From Halomonas sp. 1513 (GTDB taxonomy: Bacteria; Pseudomonadota; Gammaproteobacteria; Pseudomonadales; Halomonadaceae): 64,000 bases of DNA. The stretch spans positions 3,224,001 to 3,288,000 of the forward strand of contig CP019326.1 of the NCBI GenBank assembly GCA_001971685.1. Direction: 5' to 3'. The notes under the pieces are model-generated. The model did not search any database, was not told where the DNA came from, and worked only from the letters and a program-made list of their open reading frames with translations. Positions 1 to 8,302 of the stretch are shown here, piece by piece. How positions within the stretch are numbered: position 1 is the first letter of the stretch; the number at the start of each line of letters is the position of its first letter. The translations under genes were made by a program, and so were the position numbers.

Positions 1-333
1 CGTGCCGCTGGTGGGCTCCATCTCCATCAGTAACCGCACAGAGTCCTGCCAGTCCGAGGCGCGCCACAGGAACGCAGCGGCAATCACCGCACAGACGCCA
101 GCGGCGATACGCTTGATGCTCAGCGCGCCGCGAGGCCCGGGTATCGGTAGCTCGAGATAGGCCCACAGCCAGCGCGCCAGGACACCCAGCGCATAGCCCG
201 CCGAGAACGACAGCCCCGAAATCACGCCTTGGACGACGAAGGTGCGTGGCAGCAGACTCGGCGTCAGTGAGATGGCAAACAGCAGCGTCCCTACCAGCAG
301 CCCGAGTGCCGAAAACTGACGTAGCACCTGCAT
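1..333 (-). CDS. Membrane alpha/beta-hydrolase family protein, N-terminal part (cut by window edge)
   Basis: The gene reads leftwards from an ATG at 333 and stays open for 111 codons to the window edge, so only the N-terminus is visible. The protein begins with a hydrophobic segment followed by the string SLTPSLLPR, then further membrane segments and an ARWLWAYLELP stretch. This pattern is typical of the N-terminal membrane domain of the Abhydrolase_9 family, in which a catalytic alpha/beta hydrolase domain follows. The hydrolase part lies outside the window. A GGAGAG ribosome binding site stands just upstream of the ATG. It is downstream of, and co-oriented with, the ABM-domain gene at 412-990. 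Family assignment rests on memory of the motif and is moderately sure. Confidence 0.7.
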   Translation of the reverse strand, partial: MQVLRQFSALGLLVGTLLFAISLTPSLLPRTFVVQGVISGLSFSAGYALGVLARWLWAYLELPIPGPRGALSIKRIAAGVCAVIAAAFLWRASDWQDSVRLLMEMEPTSGT

Positions 334-411
334 GCCTCTCTCCTTTGCCTGTTGGACCCGCCCCACCCTGCGAGCCTAACCAAGCGGCAGCCTGGCCGTC
401 CAATCGTCTCG

Positions 412-990
412 CTATGCCCTACGCTGGTGCCACCAGCGCTCCAGCCGCCCCACCAGGGTGCAATCGCCGCGCAGCCAGGGCCCCAGCAGGCGGGTCGAGA
501 GCGGAATGAACAGGAACACCATCAGCGGCGTGAGTGCCAGGGTGCTGACCAACACCTTGGCGAGCAGCGGCAGCGTGGCAAGCGCACCACCGGCCAGCAG
601 TTGAAACGCCAGCGATACCGGGAAGAACGCCAACCAGATCGCCACCGCCTGCTTCCAGCGCGGCGGCGCCTGGCCGTTGGCGTCGGCAAACCAGCGATCC
701 AGCCCGGTGGCACGATGCTCGTGGGGCGCCTCGAACAGGCCAGACCCGCGCGCCAGCCAGGCACGCCGCGAGGCGGAGTGCTCCCAGGCGGCCAGGGTCT
801 GGGCATCGCGGAAGCGAAAGATGATCTGGTACTCGTCGTCGCCGGGCGGCGGCGCCAGCACGCCGGAGCCGAGATAGCCGGCGAAGTCGGCGGCCAGGTC
901 GCGGCCTTCATTGAGCCAGGCAATGAACGCGCGGTAGCGGCCGCGGGCCACGCGGCGTGCCACCATCAGCGTCACGGGGGCGGTAGACAT
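412..990 (-). CDS. Antibiotic biosynthesis monooxygenase (ABM) domain protein with C-terminal membrane domain
   Basis: 192 residues. Residues about 1-95 resemble a dimeric ferredoxin-fold ABM domain: VTLMVARRVARGR at the start, then EYQIIFRFRDAQTLAAWEHS with the usual aromatic pattern. Residues about 110-180 contain two hydrophobic segments (AVAIWLAFFPVSLAFQLL and VLVSTLALTPLMVFLFIPL), so the domain is tethered to the inner membrane. Similar two-part proteins are usually annotated as ABM family proteins of unknown substrate; no catalytic residues can be assigned. It stands 78 bases upstream of the alpha/beta hydrolase gene on the same strand and may be cotranscribed with it. Confidence 0.75.
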   Translation of the reverse strand: MSTAPVTLMVARRVARGRYRAFIAWLNEGRDLAADFAGYLGSGVLAPPPGDDEYQIIFRFRDAQTLAAWEHSASRRAWLARGSGLFEAPHEHRATGLDRWFADANGQAPPRWKQAVAIWLAFFPVSLAFQLLAGGALATLPLLAKVLVSTLALTPLMVFLFIPLSTRLLGPWLRGDCTLVGRLERWWHQRRA

Positions 991-1289
991 CGTGTATCTC
1001 CTGTTTCATCAGCGGCGCGGGTAGCACCGCCGAGCGAACGAACGGCCCGGGTAAGAGCCCTCCGTTTTCATCCGTTCAATTCAGTGCTGCAAAAACTACA
1101 CCAGCTTTACCGAGAATACTATCAAACCATCATTGAATGGCTATTCAGGATAAAATCCACGAATCCTTTGAAATGACAGGTCATACCTCTATCAACGGCA
1201 ATATTTTCCGGTCTCCCGATAGGCATCGGGTAATAAAAAGCCGGCGCCCGAAGGCACCGGCAAGCCATGCAAAGAACTGCCAGCAGCGA
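991..1289. other. Intergenic region between fruA and the ABM-domain gene
   Basis: 299 bases without a gene. The right part holds the fruA terminator (1235-1261) and a second small hairpin, CCCGAT/ATCGGG with a four-base loop, at 1215-1230. The part from about 1064 to 1200 is clearly more AT-rich than its surroundings and probably carries the leftward promoter of the ABM-domain gene, but I could not pick convincing -35 and -10 boxes. Confidence 0.5.
1235..1261 (-). terminator. Rho-independent terminator of the fruBKA operon
   Basis: On the minus strand a 9-bp stem (GCCGGTGCC with GGCGCCGGC, one G-T pair) closes a TTCG tetraloop and is followed by a run of five T. It stands about 28 bases after the fruA stop codon, the expected place for the end of the fru operon. 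Confidence 0.85.
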
Positions 1290-3029
1290 TCAGTTGGTCG
1301 CGGCCACCGCCACCGGTGCGGCACCGCGCTTGAGGGCGGCATAGCCCAGGCCAGTGACCAGCGAGCCAATCACGATGGCGGCCAGGTAGAACAGCACCGG
1401 GCTGATGGCGCCGGGGATCATCAGCACGAAGATGCCGCCGTGGGGGGCCATCAGTTGGGCGCCGACCAGCATCGATAGCGCCCCGGTCACCGCCCCGCCA
1501 ACGATGCAGACGGGAATCACCCGCAGCGGATCCTTGGCGGCGAAGGGGATCGCCCCTTCGCTGATAAAGCACAGCCCCAGCACGAAGGAGGCCTTGCCCG
1601 CCTCGCGCTCCGGCTGCGAGAACTTGTGACGCGCCACGAAACTGGCAACGCCCATGCCGATCGCCGGCACCATGCCGGCGGCCATGATCGCCGCCATCGG
1701 CGCATAGGTCTGGGAGGCCAGCAGGCCAACGCCGAAGGTATAGGCGGCCTTGTTGACCGGCCCGCCCAGGTCGACGCACATCATGGCGCCGAGCAGGATG
1801 CCCAGCAGTACCGCATTTGTGGCATCCATGCCGGCCAGGAAGCCGGTCAGACCCGTCATGATCGCCGCCACCGGCTCGCCGATCACGTAGATCATGGTCA
1901 GGCCGGTGACCAGGCTCGCCACCAGCGGGATGATCAGGATCGGCTTGAGCGACTCGACGCTGGACGGCAGCTTGACGTGGCGCGCCACCGCCAGCGCCAC
2001 GTAGCCGGCCAGGAAACCGGCCAGGATGCCGCCAATGAAGCCGGCCTCTATCTCCGCGGCCAGCATGCCGCCAATCATACCCGGGGCGATGCCCGGCCGG
2101 TCGGCGATGGAGTAGGCGATATAGCCGGCCAGCACCGGAATCATCAGCGCGAAGGCGGTGCCGCCACCGATCTGCATCAGCGCCGCGGCCAGGGTGCCCT
2201 CCTGCTCGAAGGCGTCGATGCCGAAGGCGAAGGAGAGCGCGATCAGCAGGCCGCCGGCCACCACCATCGGCAGCATGAATGAGACCCCGGTCAGCAGGTG
2301 CTTGTAGACGCCGACCTCCTTGAAGCTCTTGCTCGCCTCGCCGCCAGTGGCGCTCGCCCCGGCTTCCTCTAGCGTGGCATTGGCCAGCGCCGCCTGGATG
2401 GTCGGCTGGGGCTTCTTCAGGGCGTTGCCGGTGGAGGTGCGGTAGATGCGCTTGCCGGCGAAGCGGGTCGGGTCGACCTCGATGTCGCAGGCCAGCAGTA
2501 CCAAGTCGGCATCCGCGATCTCCTGCGCGGTGAGCTTGTCCTGGGCGCCCACCGAGCCCTGGGTCTCGACGCGAATCTGGTGGCCCAGCGCCTTGCCGGC
2601 CTCACTCAGTGCCTCGGCGGCCATGAAGGTATGCGCGACCCCGGTCGGGCAGGCGGTGACGGCGACGATCTTGCTGCCGGCAGTGGACACTGAAGGCGCT
2701 GACTCCTCCGCCACCGGCGTGAACTCGCCGGCCTCGCGGCTGGCACGCTCGAGAAAGGCGTCGGGATCGGGCAGCGCCTGGTCGATGGAGGCCCGGTAGA
2801 GGCGCTTGCCGGCGAAGCGCGCCGGGTCCGGGACCCGCTCGGCGGCGACCACCACCAGGTCGGCGGCGGCGATCGCCTCGGCGCTGACCGGGGTCAGCGG
2901 CTCGAGCTGGCCGTGCATCTCGACGCTGACCTGCCACTGGCGACGGATCGCGGCCTGTTCCAGGCGACGGGCGGCGAGAAAGGTAGTCGCCATGCCGCTG
3001 GGGCAGGCGGTGATCAGGATGATGTTCAT
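1290..3029 (-). CDS. fruA: PTS fructose transporter subunit IIB'BC
   Basis: 579 residues from the ATG at 3029, the inner-membrane fructose permease that phosphorylates fructose to fructose 1-phosphate during uptake. Two tandem IIB-type domains are visible: residues 1-100 (TACPSGMATTF, Cys9) and about 119-215 (TACPTGVAHTF, Cys127, the expected phosphocysteine). The IIC membrane domain follows from about 235 with GPVNKAAYTFG and FISEGAIPFAAKDP motifs. The open frame continues upstream, but the ATG chosen overlaps the fruK stop by four bases (ATGA) and begins exactly at the IIB' fold. It is the last gene of fruB-fruK-fruA and is expected to be repressed by Cra in the absence of fructose phosphates. 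Confidence 0.96.
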   Translation of the reverse strand: MNIILITACPSGMATTFLAARRLEQAAIRRQWQVSVEMHGQLEPLTPVSAEAIAAADLVVVAAERVPDPARFAGKRLYRASIDQALPDPDAFLERASREAGEFTPVAEESAPSVSTAGSKIVAVTACPTGVAHTFMAAEALSEAGKALGHQIRVETQGSVGAQDKLTAQEIADADLVLLACDIEVDPTRFAGKRIYRTSTGNALKKPQPTIQAALANATLEEAGASATGGEASKSFKEVGVYKHLLTGVSFMLPMVVAGGLLIALSFAFGIDAFEQEGTLAAALMQIGGGTAFALMIPVLAGYIAYSIADRPGIAPGMIGGMLAAEIEAGFIGGILAGFLAGYVALAVARHVKLPSSVESLKPILIIPLVASLVTGLTMIYVIGEPVAAIMTGLTGFLAGMDATNAVLLGILLGAMMCVDLGGPVNKAAYTFGVGLLASQTYAPMAAIMAAGMVPAIGMGVASFVARHKFSQPEREAGKASFVLGLCFISEGAIPFAAKDPLRVIPVCIVGGAVTGALSMLVGAQLMAPHGGIFVLMIPGAISPVLFYLAAIVIGSLVTGLGYAALKRGAAPVAVAATN

Positions 3030-4000
3030 ACGAGCGCTCCCCCTGTATCGACGTCGTCGAGGCGACGCACACGGGTCTGTTGTTGGAGAGAAGAGAGATC
3101 CTCGGCGTGGACGTTGCCCACCCCGAGGTGACGAACCGATTCCGCCGACAGCGCCGTGGCGAACGCCAGGGTCTGCGGCGCTGCATGGCCTTCGAGCAGG
3201 CCGTGCAGCATCCCCGCGACCAGGGTGTCGCCGGCGCCCACGGTGCTGGCCACCGCCACTCGCGGCGGGGTGGCCAGCCAGCTGCCGCGCCGGCTGACCC
3301 ACAGCACGCCGTCGGCGCCGGCGGAGATCAGCGCCTCATCGACGCCAGCGGCGTGCAGCCTGAGCGCCGCTGCCAGCCGTTCGGCCGGGGTGTCCAGCGC
3401 CCTGCCGGCCCAGTCGGCGAGCTCCATTTCATTGGGCTTGACCGCGGTGGGACCCGCCTCGATGGCGGCCCGCAGCGCCGCCCCGCTGGTGTCGACCCAC
3501 ACCGGCAGGCCGTGCTCGCGCAGCCGCACCACCAGCGCGGCGAGATCCTCGGCGACGATACCCGGCGGCAGACTGCCGCCGATCAGCACCGCATCGGGGC
3601 GCGCCTCACGGTCGCAGGCCAGGGCATCGAGGCGCTCGATCAGCGCGCTGAAGGCGGCGGCGTCGATCTCCAGTCCCGGCCCGTTGATATCGGTGACCCG
3701 GCCGTCGTGCTCGGCGACCTTGGCATTGATGCGCGTCTCGCCGGCCACGCGCAGGAAGTCATCCTCCACGCCCATGGCCTCGAAGGCGCGCAGGAAGGGG
3801 CCGTCGTTGGCGGCGCCGAGGAAACCCGAGACGCGCACCCGGTGGCCGAGGGCCGCCAACACCCGCGCCACGTTGACGCCCTTGCCGCCGGCTTCGAGGT
3901 GGGTGGCATCGGTGCGGTTGACCTGCCCCAGCGCCAGGCGCGGCAGGCTGATCGCCAGGTCCAGCGCCGGGTTGAGGCTGAGGGTGAGGATATTGGCCAT
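3026..4000 (-). CDS. fruK: 1-phosphofructokinase
   Basis: 324 residues, PfkB/ribokinase fold. It phosphorylates fructose 1-phosphate, the product of the FruAB phosphotransferase, to fructose 1,6-bisphosphate. The first family signature GGKGVNVARVLAALG lies near residues 38-52, and the second, VGAGDTLVAGM with the catalytic Asp, near 253-263. Length is about that of E. coli FruK with a slightly longer C-terminus. The start ATG shares one base with the fruB stop codon, and the stop overlaps the fruA start, so the three proteins are probably translationally coupled. Confidence 0.96.
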   Translation of the reverse strand: MANILTLSLNPALDLAISLPRLALGQVNRTDATHLEAGGKGVNVARVLAALGHRVRVSGFLGAANDGPFLRAFEAMGVEDDFLRVAGETRINAKVAEHDGRVTDINGPGLEIDAAAFSALIERLDALACDREARPDAVLIGGSLPPGIVAEDLAALVVRLREHGLPVWVDTSGAALRAAIEAGPTAVKPNEMELADWAGRALDTPAERLAAALRLHAAGVDEALISAGADGVLWVSRRGSWLATPPRVAVASTVGAGDTLVAGMLHGLLEGHAAPQTLAFATALSAESVRHLGVGNVHAEDLSSLQQQTRVRRLDDVDTGGALV

Positions 4001-6867
4001 CAGCGTGCCTCCAGGGCGTCGCGTACCGCCTCGCTGGTGGCCTGGGCCAGCGCCAGCTCGGCCTGGGCGCGGGCCTCGGCGAGGTCGATATCGCGCAGCC
4101 GCGCCTTGACCAGCGGCACCTGGCGGGCGCTGACCGACAGCTCATCGACGCCCAGCCCCACCAGCACCGGCACCGCCGTGGCGTCCGAGGCCAGCTCGCC
4201 GCATACCCCGACCCACTTGCCCTGGGCGTGGGCGGCGTCGACGGTCATCTGGATCAGGCGCAGCACCGCCGGGTGCAGGCCATCGGCCTGGGCCGAGAGT
4301 TCGGGGTGGCCACGGTCGATGGCCAGGGTGTACTGGGTCAGGTCGTTGGTGCCCACCGAGAAGAAATCGACCTCGGCGGCCAGGCTGGGCGCCAGCAGCG
4401 CGCTGGACGGCACCTCGATCATGACGCCAAGCTGCACATCGGTGGCACGCTCGGTGGCAGGCAGCTCGGCCAGCAGGCGGTCGTAGATCGCCTTGGCCTG
4501 GCGGAACTCGGCGATGTCCTTGACCATCGGCAGCATGATCCGCAGCGGCGTGCCGACGGCGGCGATCAGCAGCGCACGCAGCTGGGTCTCGAGCACCTCC
4601 GGCTGGGTCAACGCCAGGCGGATGCCGCGCAGGCCCAGGAAGGGGTTGTCCTCCTGGGGTAGCGGCCAGTAAGGCAGCGGCTTGTCGCCGCCGACATCGA
4701 GGGTGCGCGCCACCAGCGGCCGCCCCTCGAGGGCGGTGATCGCCTGGCGATACTCCGCGATCTGGGTGTCGAGATCCGGGGCGCTGGCATGCGCCATGAA
4801 CAGAAACTCGGTGCGCAGCAGGCCGACGCCTTCGGCACCGCGCTCGACGGCATCCGCGGCGTGGGCGGTATTGCCGAGGTTGGCGGCGACCTCGACGCGC
4901 TGGCCGTCGCGGGTGCGTCCCTCGTCGAAGCGCGCCTCCCAGGCCGCTCGCTCCCGCGCCTCATGCTCCTTGAGGCGCAGCTCGGCGCGGCTGCGCCGCT
5001 CCGCCGACGGCGCCGGAATCACCCGTCCGCGCTCACCGTCGAGGATCATCTCGAGGCCGTTATCGAGGCTCAGCACGCGCTCCCCCGCGCCGACCACCGC
5101 CGGGATGCCCAATGCGCGGGCAAGGATCGCGCTGTGGGCGGTGGCGCCACCGCGGGCGGTGAGCAGGCCGCGCACTCGCGTGGTGTCGAGGCGCGCCACA
5201 TCGGAGGGGCCCAGGTCGTCGGCCACCAGGATATAGGGGTGCGCCGGCGGCTCGGGCAGCGTGACCTGGCAGAGGATGCCCAGCACCCGGCGCCCTACAT
5301 CGCGCAGGTCGGCGGCGCGCTCGGCCAGCAGCCGGTCGGCGAGCATCTCCTGGGCGTGGGCGGCGGTGTCGATGGCGTCCCACCAGGCCGCCTCTGCAGA
5401 GAGCCCGTCGTCGATGGCGTCGCGGGCCGCCTGGTGCAGCTCGGGGTCGTCGAGCATCTCCTCGTGCATCGACAGGATCTCGGCGACCTCGCCACCCGGA
5501 GCGCGTTTGACCAGCGCCTCGAGCTGCGTCTGGCCCTCGGCGATGGCCTGCTCGAGACGCGGAATCTCGTGACGGGCCCCCTGGCCCTGGCGCGGATAGT
5601 CGAAGCGCGGCGTGCGCATCACGAACAACGGCGCGATGGCCAGGCCCGGCGAGGCGGCCACCGCCTGATGCGCAGTGTCGGCCGGCAGCGGCTCCAGCTT
5701 GGGCGCCGTGGCAGAGGCGATGGCGGCGTGCTCGCGGCCCTCGTCGAAGGGCGCCACCTTCTCGCCGAGCCCGGCGCTGACCGCCTCACAGACCGCCGTC
5801 AGTGCCGTTTCAGCGCCCTGGCCCTCAGCCGAGAACTGCAGCATCTGGCCGCGCCGCGCGCCGAGGCCAATGACCTTGGTCAGGCTCGCCGCAGACACCG
5901 CCGCAGCGCCGCCCTCGGCCAGCCGCACCTGGATCGCCAGCGGCTGGGCGCGGGCCACCTGAACCAGCTGCTTGGCGGGCCGCGCGTGCAGGCCGTGGGC
6001 GTTGAGCACCCGCACCGTAGCGGTCTGCGCCGTCGCCGACTCGCCGGCCAGGCGTGCCAGCACCTCGGCCTCGCCGAGCCCCGCCAGGGTCTCGCCGGCA
6101 CCGCTATCGAGCAGCGCCACCAGACGCTCCAGCAGCGGCCGATGCGCCTCGCCCTGGGCCGCCAGGCAGAACACGCCGTTTACCGCTCCCTGAGCCGTGG
6201 CCAGCGGGGCTTCCGGCGTGGCCAGGGCCAGCGCCGGCTGGCTGACGCCGCGCTCGGCGCTGGCCAGCCACAGCCCCTGGCCCAGCGGCTGAGGGCTGGC
6301 GGCGGCAATCGCCGCGACGAACTCGCTGGCCACGCAGCCCGCCTGGCGCAGCCTTGCGGCGCCGGCCAGCGCCAGCTCCGCCGCATCATGACCCGGGAAC
6401 CCCAGACACAGCGTCGTGGCGTCCATCCGCGCCTCGACCACCGCCTTGGAGAGCAGCGCGGCGACCTCGCCGCGGTCACTCGCCGCCGCCAGCCGTTCGG
6501 CGACGCCGTCGCGGTCGAGGACGTGAGTCAACTGGCGCAGGATATCGAGGTGTTCGTCGTTCTGGGCGGCGATGCTGACCAGCACGTGGACGCGATTGCC
6601 GTCGTGCCACTCGACGCCGCGGGGAAACTGCAGCACCCGCACCCCGGTGCGCTTGACGTGCTGACGGCTCTCCGGGGTGCCGTGGGGAATGGCAATGGCA
6701 TTGCCGAGGAAGGTCGACGACTGCGCCTCGCGGGCGTGCAGGCCCTGGCGATAGGCGGCATCCACCAGCCCCGCGGTCTGCAGCGCCTGGGCAGCGGCAT
6801 CGAGTGCCTCATGCCAGTCACGCGCCTGGCAGTCGAGAAGAATGTCGTCCTGGCCGAGTGTCAGCAT
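4000..6867 (-). CDS. fruB: Fructose-specific multiphosphoryl transfer protein (EIIA-M-HPr-EI)
   Basis: 955 residues. The protein carries the whole phosphate relay for fructose uptake. An EIIA-Fru domain occupies residues 1-145 (IPHGTPE, phosphohistidine His62). A middle region of about 145-275 corresponds to the M domain of E. coli FruB. An HPr domain follows (GLHARPA, His294), and enzyme I runs from about 400 to the end (GGATAHSA, His578; a PEP-utilising barrel after that). This fusion of EI onto FruB is common in halomonads and pseudomonads, which use it in place of separate general PTS proteins for sugars. First gene of the operon; promoter and Cra site are readable upstream at 6965-6992. 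Confidence 0.96.
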   Translation of the reverse strand: MLTLGQDDILLDCQARDWHEALDAAAQALQTAGLVDAAYRQGLHAREAQSSTFLGNAIAIPHGTPESRQHVKRTGVRVLQFPRGVEWHDGNRVHVLVSIAAQNDEHLDILRQLTHVLDRDGVAERLAAASDRGEVAALLSKAVVEARMDATTLCLGFPGHDAAELALAGAARLRQAGCVASEFVAAIAAASPQPLGQGLWLASAERGVSQPALALATPEAPLATAQGAVNGVFCLAAQGEAHRPLLERLVALLDSGAGETLAGLGEAEVLARLAGESATAQTATVRVLNAHGLHARPAKQLVQVARAQPLAIQVRLAEGGAAAVSAASLTKVIGLGARRGQMLQFSAEGQGAETALTAVCEAVSAGLGEKVAPFDEGREHAAIASATAPKLEPLPADTAHQAVAASPGLAIAPLFVMRTPRFDYPRQGQGARHEIPRLEQAIAEGQTQLEALVKRAPGGEVAEILSMHEEMLDDPELHQAARDAIDDGLSAEAAWWDAIDTAAHAQEMLADRLLAERAADLRDVGRRVLGILCQVTLPEPPAHPYILVADDLGPSDVARLDTTRVRGLLTARGGATAHSAILARALGIPAVVGAGERVLSLDNGLEMILDGERGRVIPAPSAERRSRAELRLKEHEARERAAWEARFDEGRTRDGQRVEVAANLGNTAHAADAVERGAEGVGLLRTEFLFMAHASAPDLDTQIAEYRQAITALEGRPLVARTLDVGGDKPLPYWPLPQEDNPFLGLRGIRLALTQPEVLETQLRALLIAAVGTPLRIMLPMVKDIAEFRQAKAIYDRLLAELPATERATDVQLGVMIEVPSSALLAPSLAAEVDFFSVGTNDLTQYTLAIDRGHPELSAQADGLHPAVLRLIQMTVDAAHAQGKWVGVCGELASDATAVPVLVGLGVDELSVSARQVPLVKARLRDIDLAEARAQAELALAQATSEAVRDALEAR

Positions 6868-6964
6868 GAGCTGCCTCCTGGTAGTGCCTCGCCCGTCGCG
6901 GGCAAGGCGCAGATAATCGCGCGGGTGGCGAGACGTTTGACGCGCCCGGCCTCAAGCGCTACAT

Positions 6965-6992
6965 GTTATAGCGGCAGGCTGAATCGTGTCAC
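6965..6992 (-). promoter_or_regulatory. Sigma70-type promoter of fruBKA
   Basis: On the minus strand a GTGACA -35 box (6987-6992) and a TATAAC -10 box (6965-6970), each one mismatch from consensus, are separated by 16 bases. The boxes lie about 100 bases upstream of the fruB ATG. The Cra operator at 6978-6991 covers most of the -35 box and half of the spacer, which fits repression by promoter occlusion. Confidence 0.75.
6978..6991 (+). promoter_or_regulatory. Cra (FruR) operator
   Basis: GCTGAATCGTGTCA matches the E. coli Cra consensus GCTGAATCGTTTCA at 13 of 14 positions. It sits between divergent cra and fruBKA and overlaps the fruBKA promoter. The regulator is encoded immediately next to it. 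A weaker related string, GCTGGATCGAGAAC, follows at 7010-7023 and could be a second, lower-affinity site. Confidence 0.85.
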
Positions 6993-7106
6993 CACGCACT
7001 AACGACAATGCTGGATCGAGAACACGCTTTTATCAAGCCACGATACCTACGACTTTGGCAGGGGGTCTAAGGGCACATCGGTGGCGTAGAATAAGGAAAT
7101 CGACGC

Positions 7107-8141
7107 ATGCCCAAGCCAAGGAAACCCGTCATGACCCTAGCCGAAATCGCCCGCCTGGCCGGCGTCTCGCGCACCACGGCAAGCTACGTGATCAACGGCC
7201 GGGCCAAGGAGCGGCGCATCAGCCAGGACACGGTCGACAAGGTCATGGCCGTGGTCGAGCGTCACCACTACCGCATCGATGCCCAGGCCGCCGCGCTGCG
7301 GCGCGGCGCCAGCCGCACCCTGGGGTTGATCATTCCCGACCTGGAGAACGCCAGCTATGCGCGGCTCGCCAAGCGTCTCGAGCGCGGCGCCCGTGAGCGT
7401 GGCTACCAGCTGCTGATCGTCGGCTCCGACGACGCCCCCGAGAGCGAGCGCGAGCTGGCCAGGGCGCTGCGTGCGCAGCGCTGCGACGCCCTGATCGTCG
7501 CCAGCTGCCTGGCCATGGACGATCCCTTCTACGCCGAGCTGATGGAGACGGGGCTGCCGGTGATCGCCGTCGACCGCGCCATGGATCCGTCGCGCTTCGT
7601 CAGCGTGGTCAGTAACAACCAGGCCGCCGCCCATACCCTTACCCGCTCGGTGCTGGCACCCGAGGTGGGGCGCATCGCCTGGTTCGACGCCGTGCCGCGG
7701 CTGTCGATCAGCGTCGAGCGGCGCGCCGGTTTCCAGCAGGCCCTGGCCGACGCGCCGGCCCAGGCGGTGACCTACAGCGCGGCACGCTACGAACGCGGCG
7801 AGGGCGCGCGGCTGATGCGTCAGCTGCTCGACGACCACGGCCTGCCCGACGCCCTGGTCACCGCCTCCTATACCCTGCTCGATGGCGTGTTCGACGTCCT
7901 GCTCGAGCAGGGCAGCCTGCCGCAGCGACTGCGCCTGGCCACCTTCGGCGACGACCGACTGCTCGACTTCCTGCCGCTGCCGGTCAATTCACTGCCCCAG
8001 GATCATGCGCGTATCGCCGAGCTGACCCTCAACCGCGCCCTGGCCGCCTGCCAGGACGACTATCGCCCGGGTCAGGACGTGGTCGAGCGCAGCCTGCGCC
8101 AGCGCCTGCCGCAGCTGGTGACCAATCCTCAAATGGTATAG
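7107..8141 (+). CDS. cra: LacI-family regulator Cra/FruR
   Basis: 344 residues from the first ATG. The helix-turn-helix LAEIARLAGVSRTTASYVING and the hinge region that follows are close to E. coli Cra. The rest is a periplasmic-binding-protein-like effector domain (GLIIPDLENASYARLAKRLE and later). Cra senses fructose 1-phosphate/1,6-bisphosphate and here should repress fruBKA, which is transcribed divergently. Two starts are equally plausible: 7107 and 7131 each have an AAGGAA ribosome binding site at good spacing, and 7131 (MTLAEIARL) matches the start of E. coli Cra. A strong terminator follows at 8223-8264. Confidence 0.93.
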   Translation: MPKPRKPVMTLAEIARLAGVSRTTASYVINGRAKERRISQDTVDKVMAVVERHHYRIDAQAAALRRGASRTLGLIIPDLENASYARLAKRLERGARERGYQLLIVGSDDAPESERELARALRAQRCDALIVASCLAMDDPFYAELMETGLPVIAVDRAMDPSRFVSVVSNNQAAAHTLTRSVLAPEVGRIAWFDAVPRLSISVERRAGFQQALADAPAQAVTYSAARYERGEGARLMRQLLDDHGLPDALVTASYTLLDGVFDVLLEQGSLPQRLRLATFGDDRLLDFLPLPVNSLPQDHARIAELTLNRALAACQDDYRPGQDVVERSLRQRLPQLVTNPQMV

Positions 8142-8177
8142 AATATTCAACACTAGGGCGCCACGGCGACAGCGCCC

Positions 8178-8232
8178 ACTAAGTGAACACCGGCATCCAC
8201 CGCCTACTAAGTGAACACCGGCATCCACCGCC
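8178..8232 (+). repeat. Two tandem copies of a 27-bp repeat (period 28)
   Basis: The 27-bp unit beginning ACTAAGTGAACACCGG occurs at 8178-8204 and again at 8206-8232 with no mismatch. The last ten bases of each unit (ATCCACCGCC) are also the outer part of the 5' arm of the cra terminator. The second copy therefore forms the real terminator arm, and the first copy is a duplicate arm able to pair with the same 3' arm. Confidence 0.9.
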
Positions 8233-8264
8233 CAGACAGTACGTGTCTGGGCGGTGGATTTTTT
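8223..8264 (+). terminator. Strong Rho-independent terminator after cra
   Basis: A perfect 16-bp stem (8223-8238 with 8244-8259) closes a five-base loop GTACG and runs directly into six T residues. It lies 81 bases after the cra stop codon and points with the plus strand only, since no T-run is present on the other side. Confidence 0.92.
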
Positions 8265-8302
8265 GATGCCGCGTCGCCAGCCTCATATCCACGGGTGACA
8301 CC

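Noticed and set aside
4789..7002. Plus-strand open frame of 737 codons
   Set aside because: It lies wholly antisense to fruB; its protein is Arg/Gln/His-rich without domains, as expected from the complement of high-GC coding sequence.
8178..8232. Direct repeats as a CRISPR array
   Set aside because: There are only two abutting copies, with one base between them, no spacers and no cas genes; they belong to the cra terminator region.
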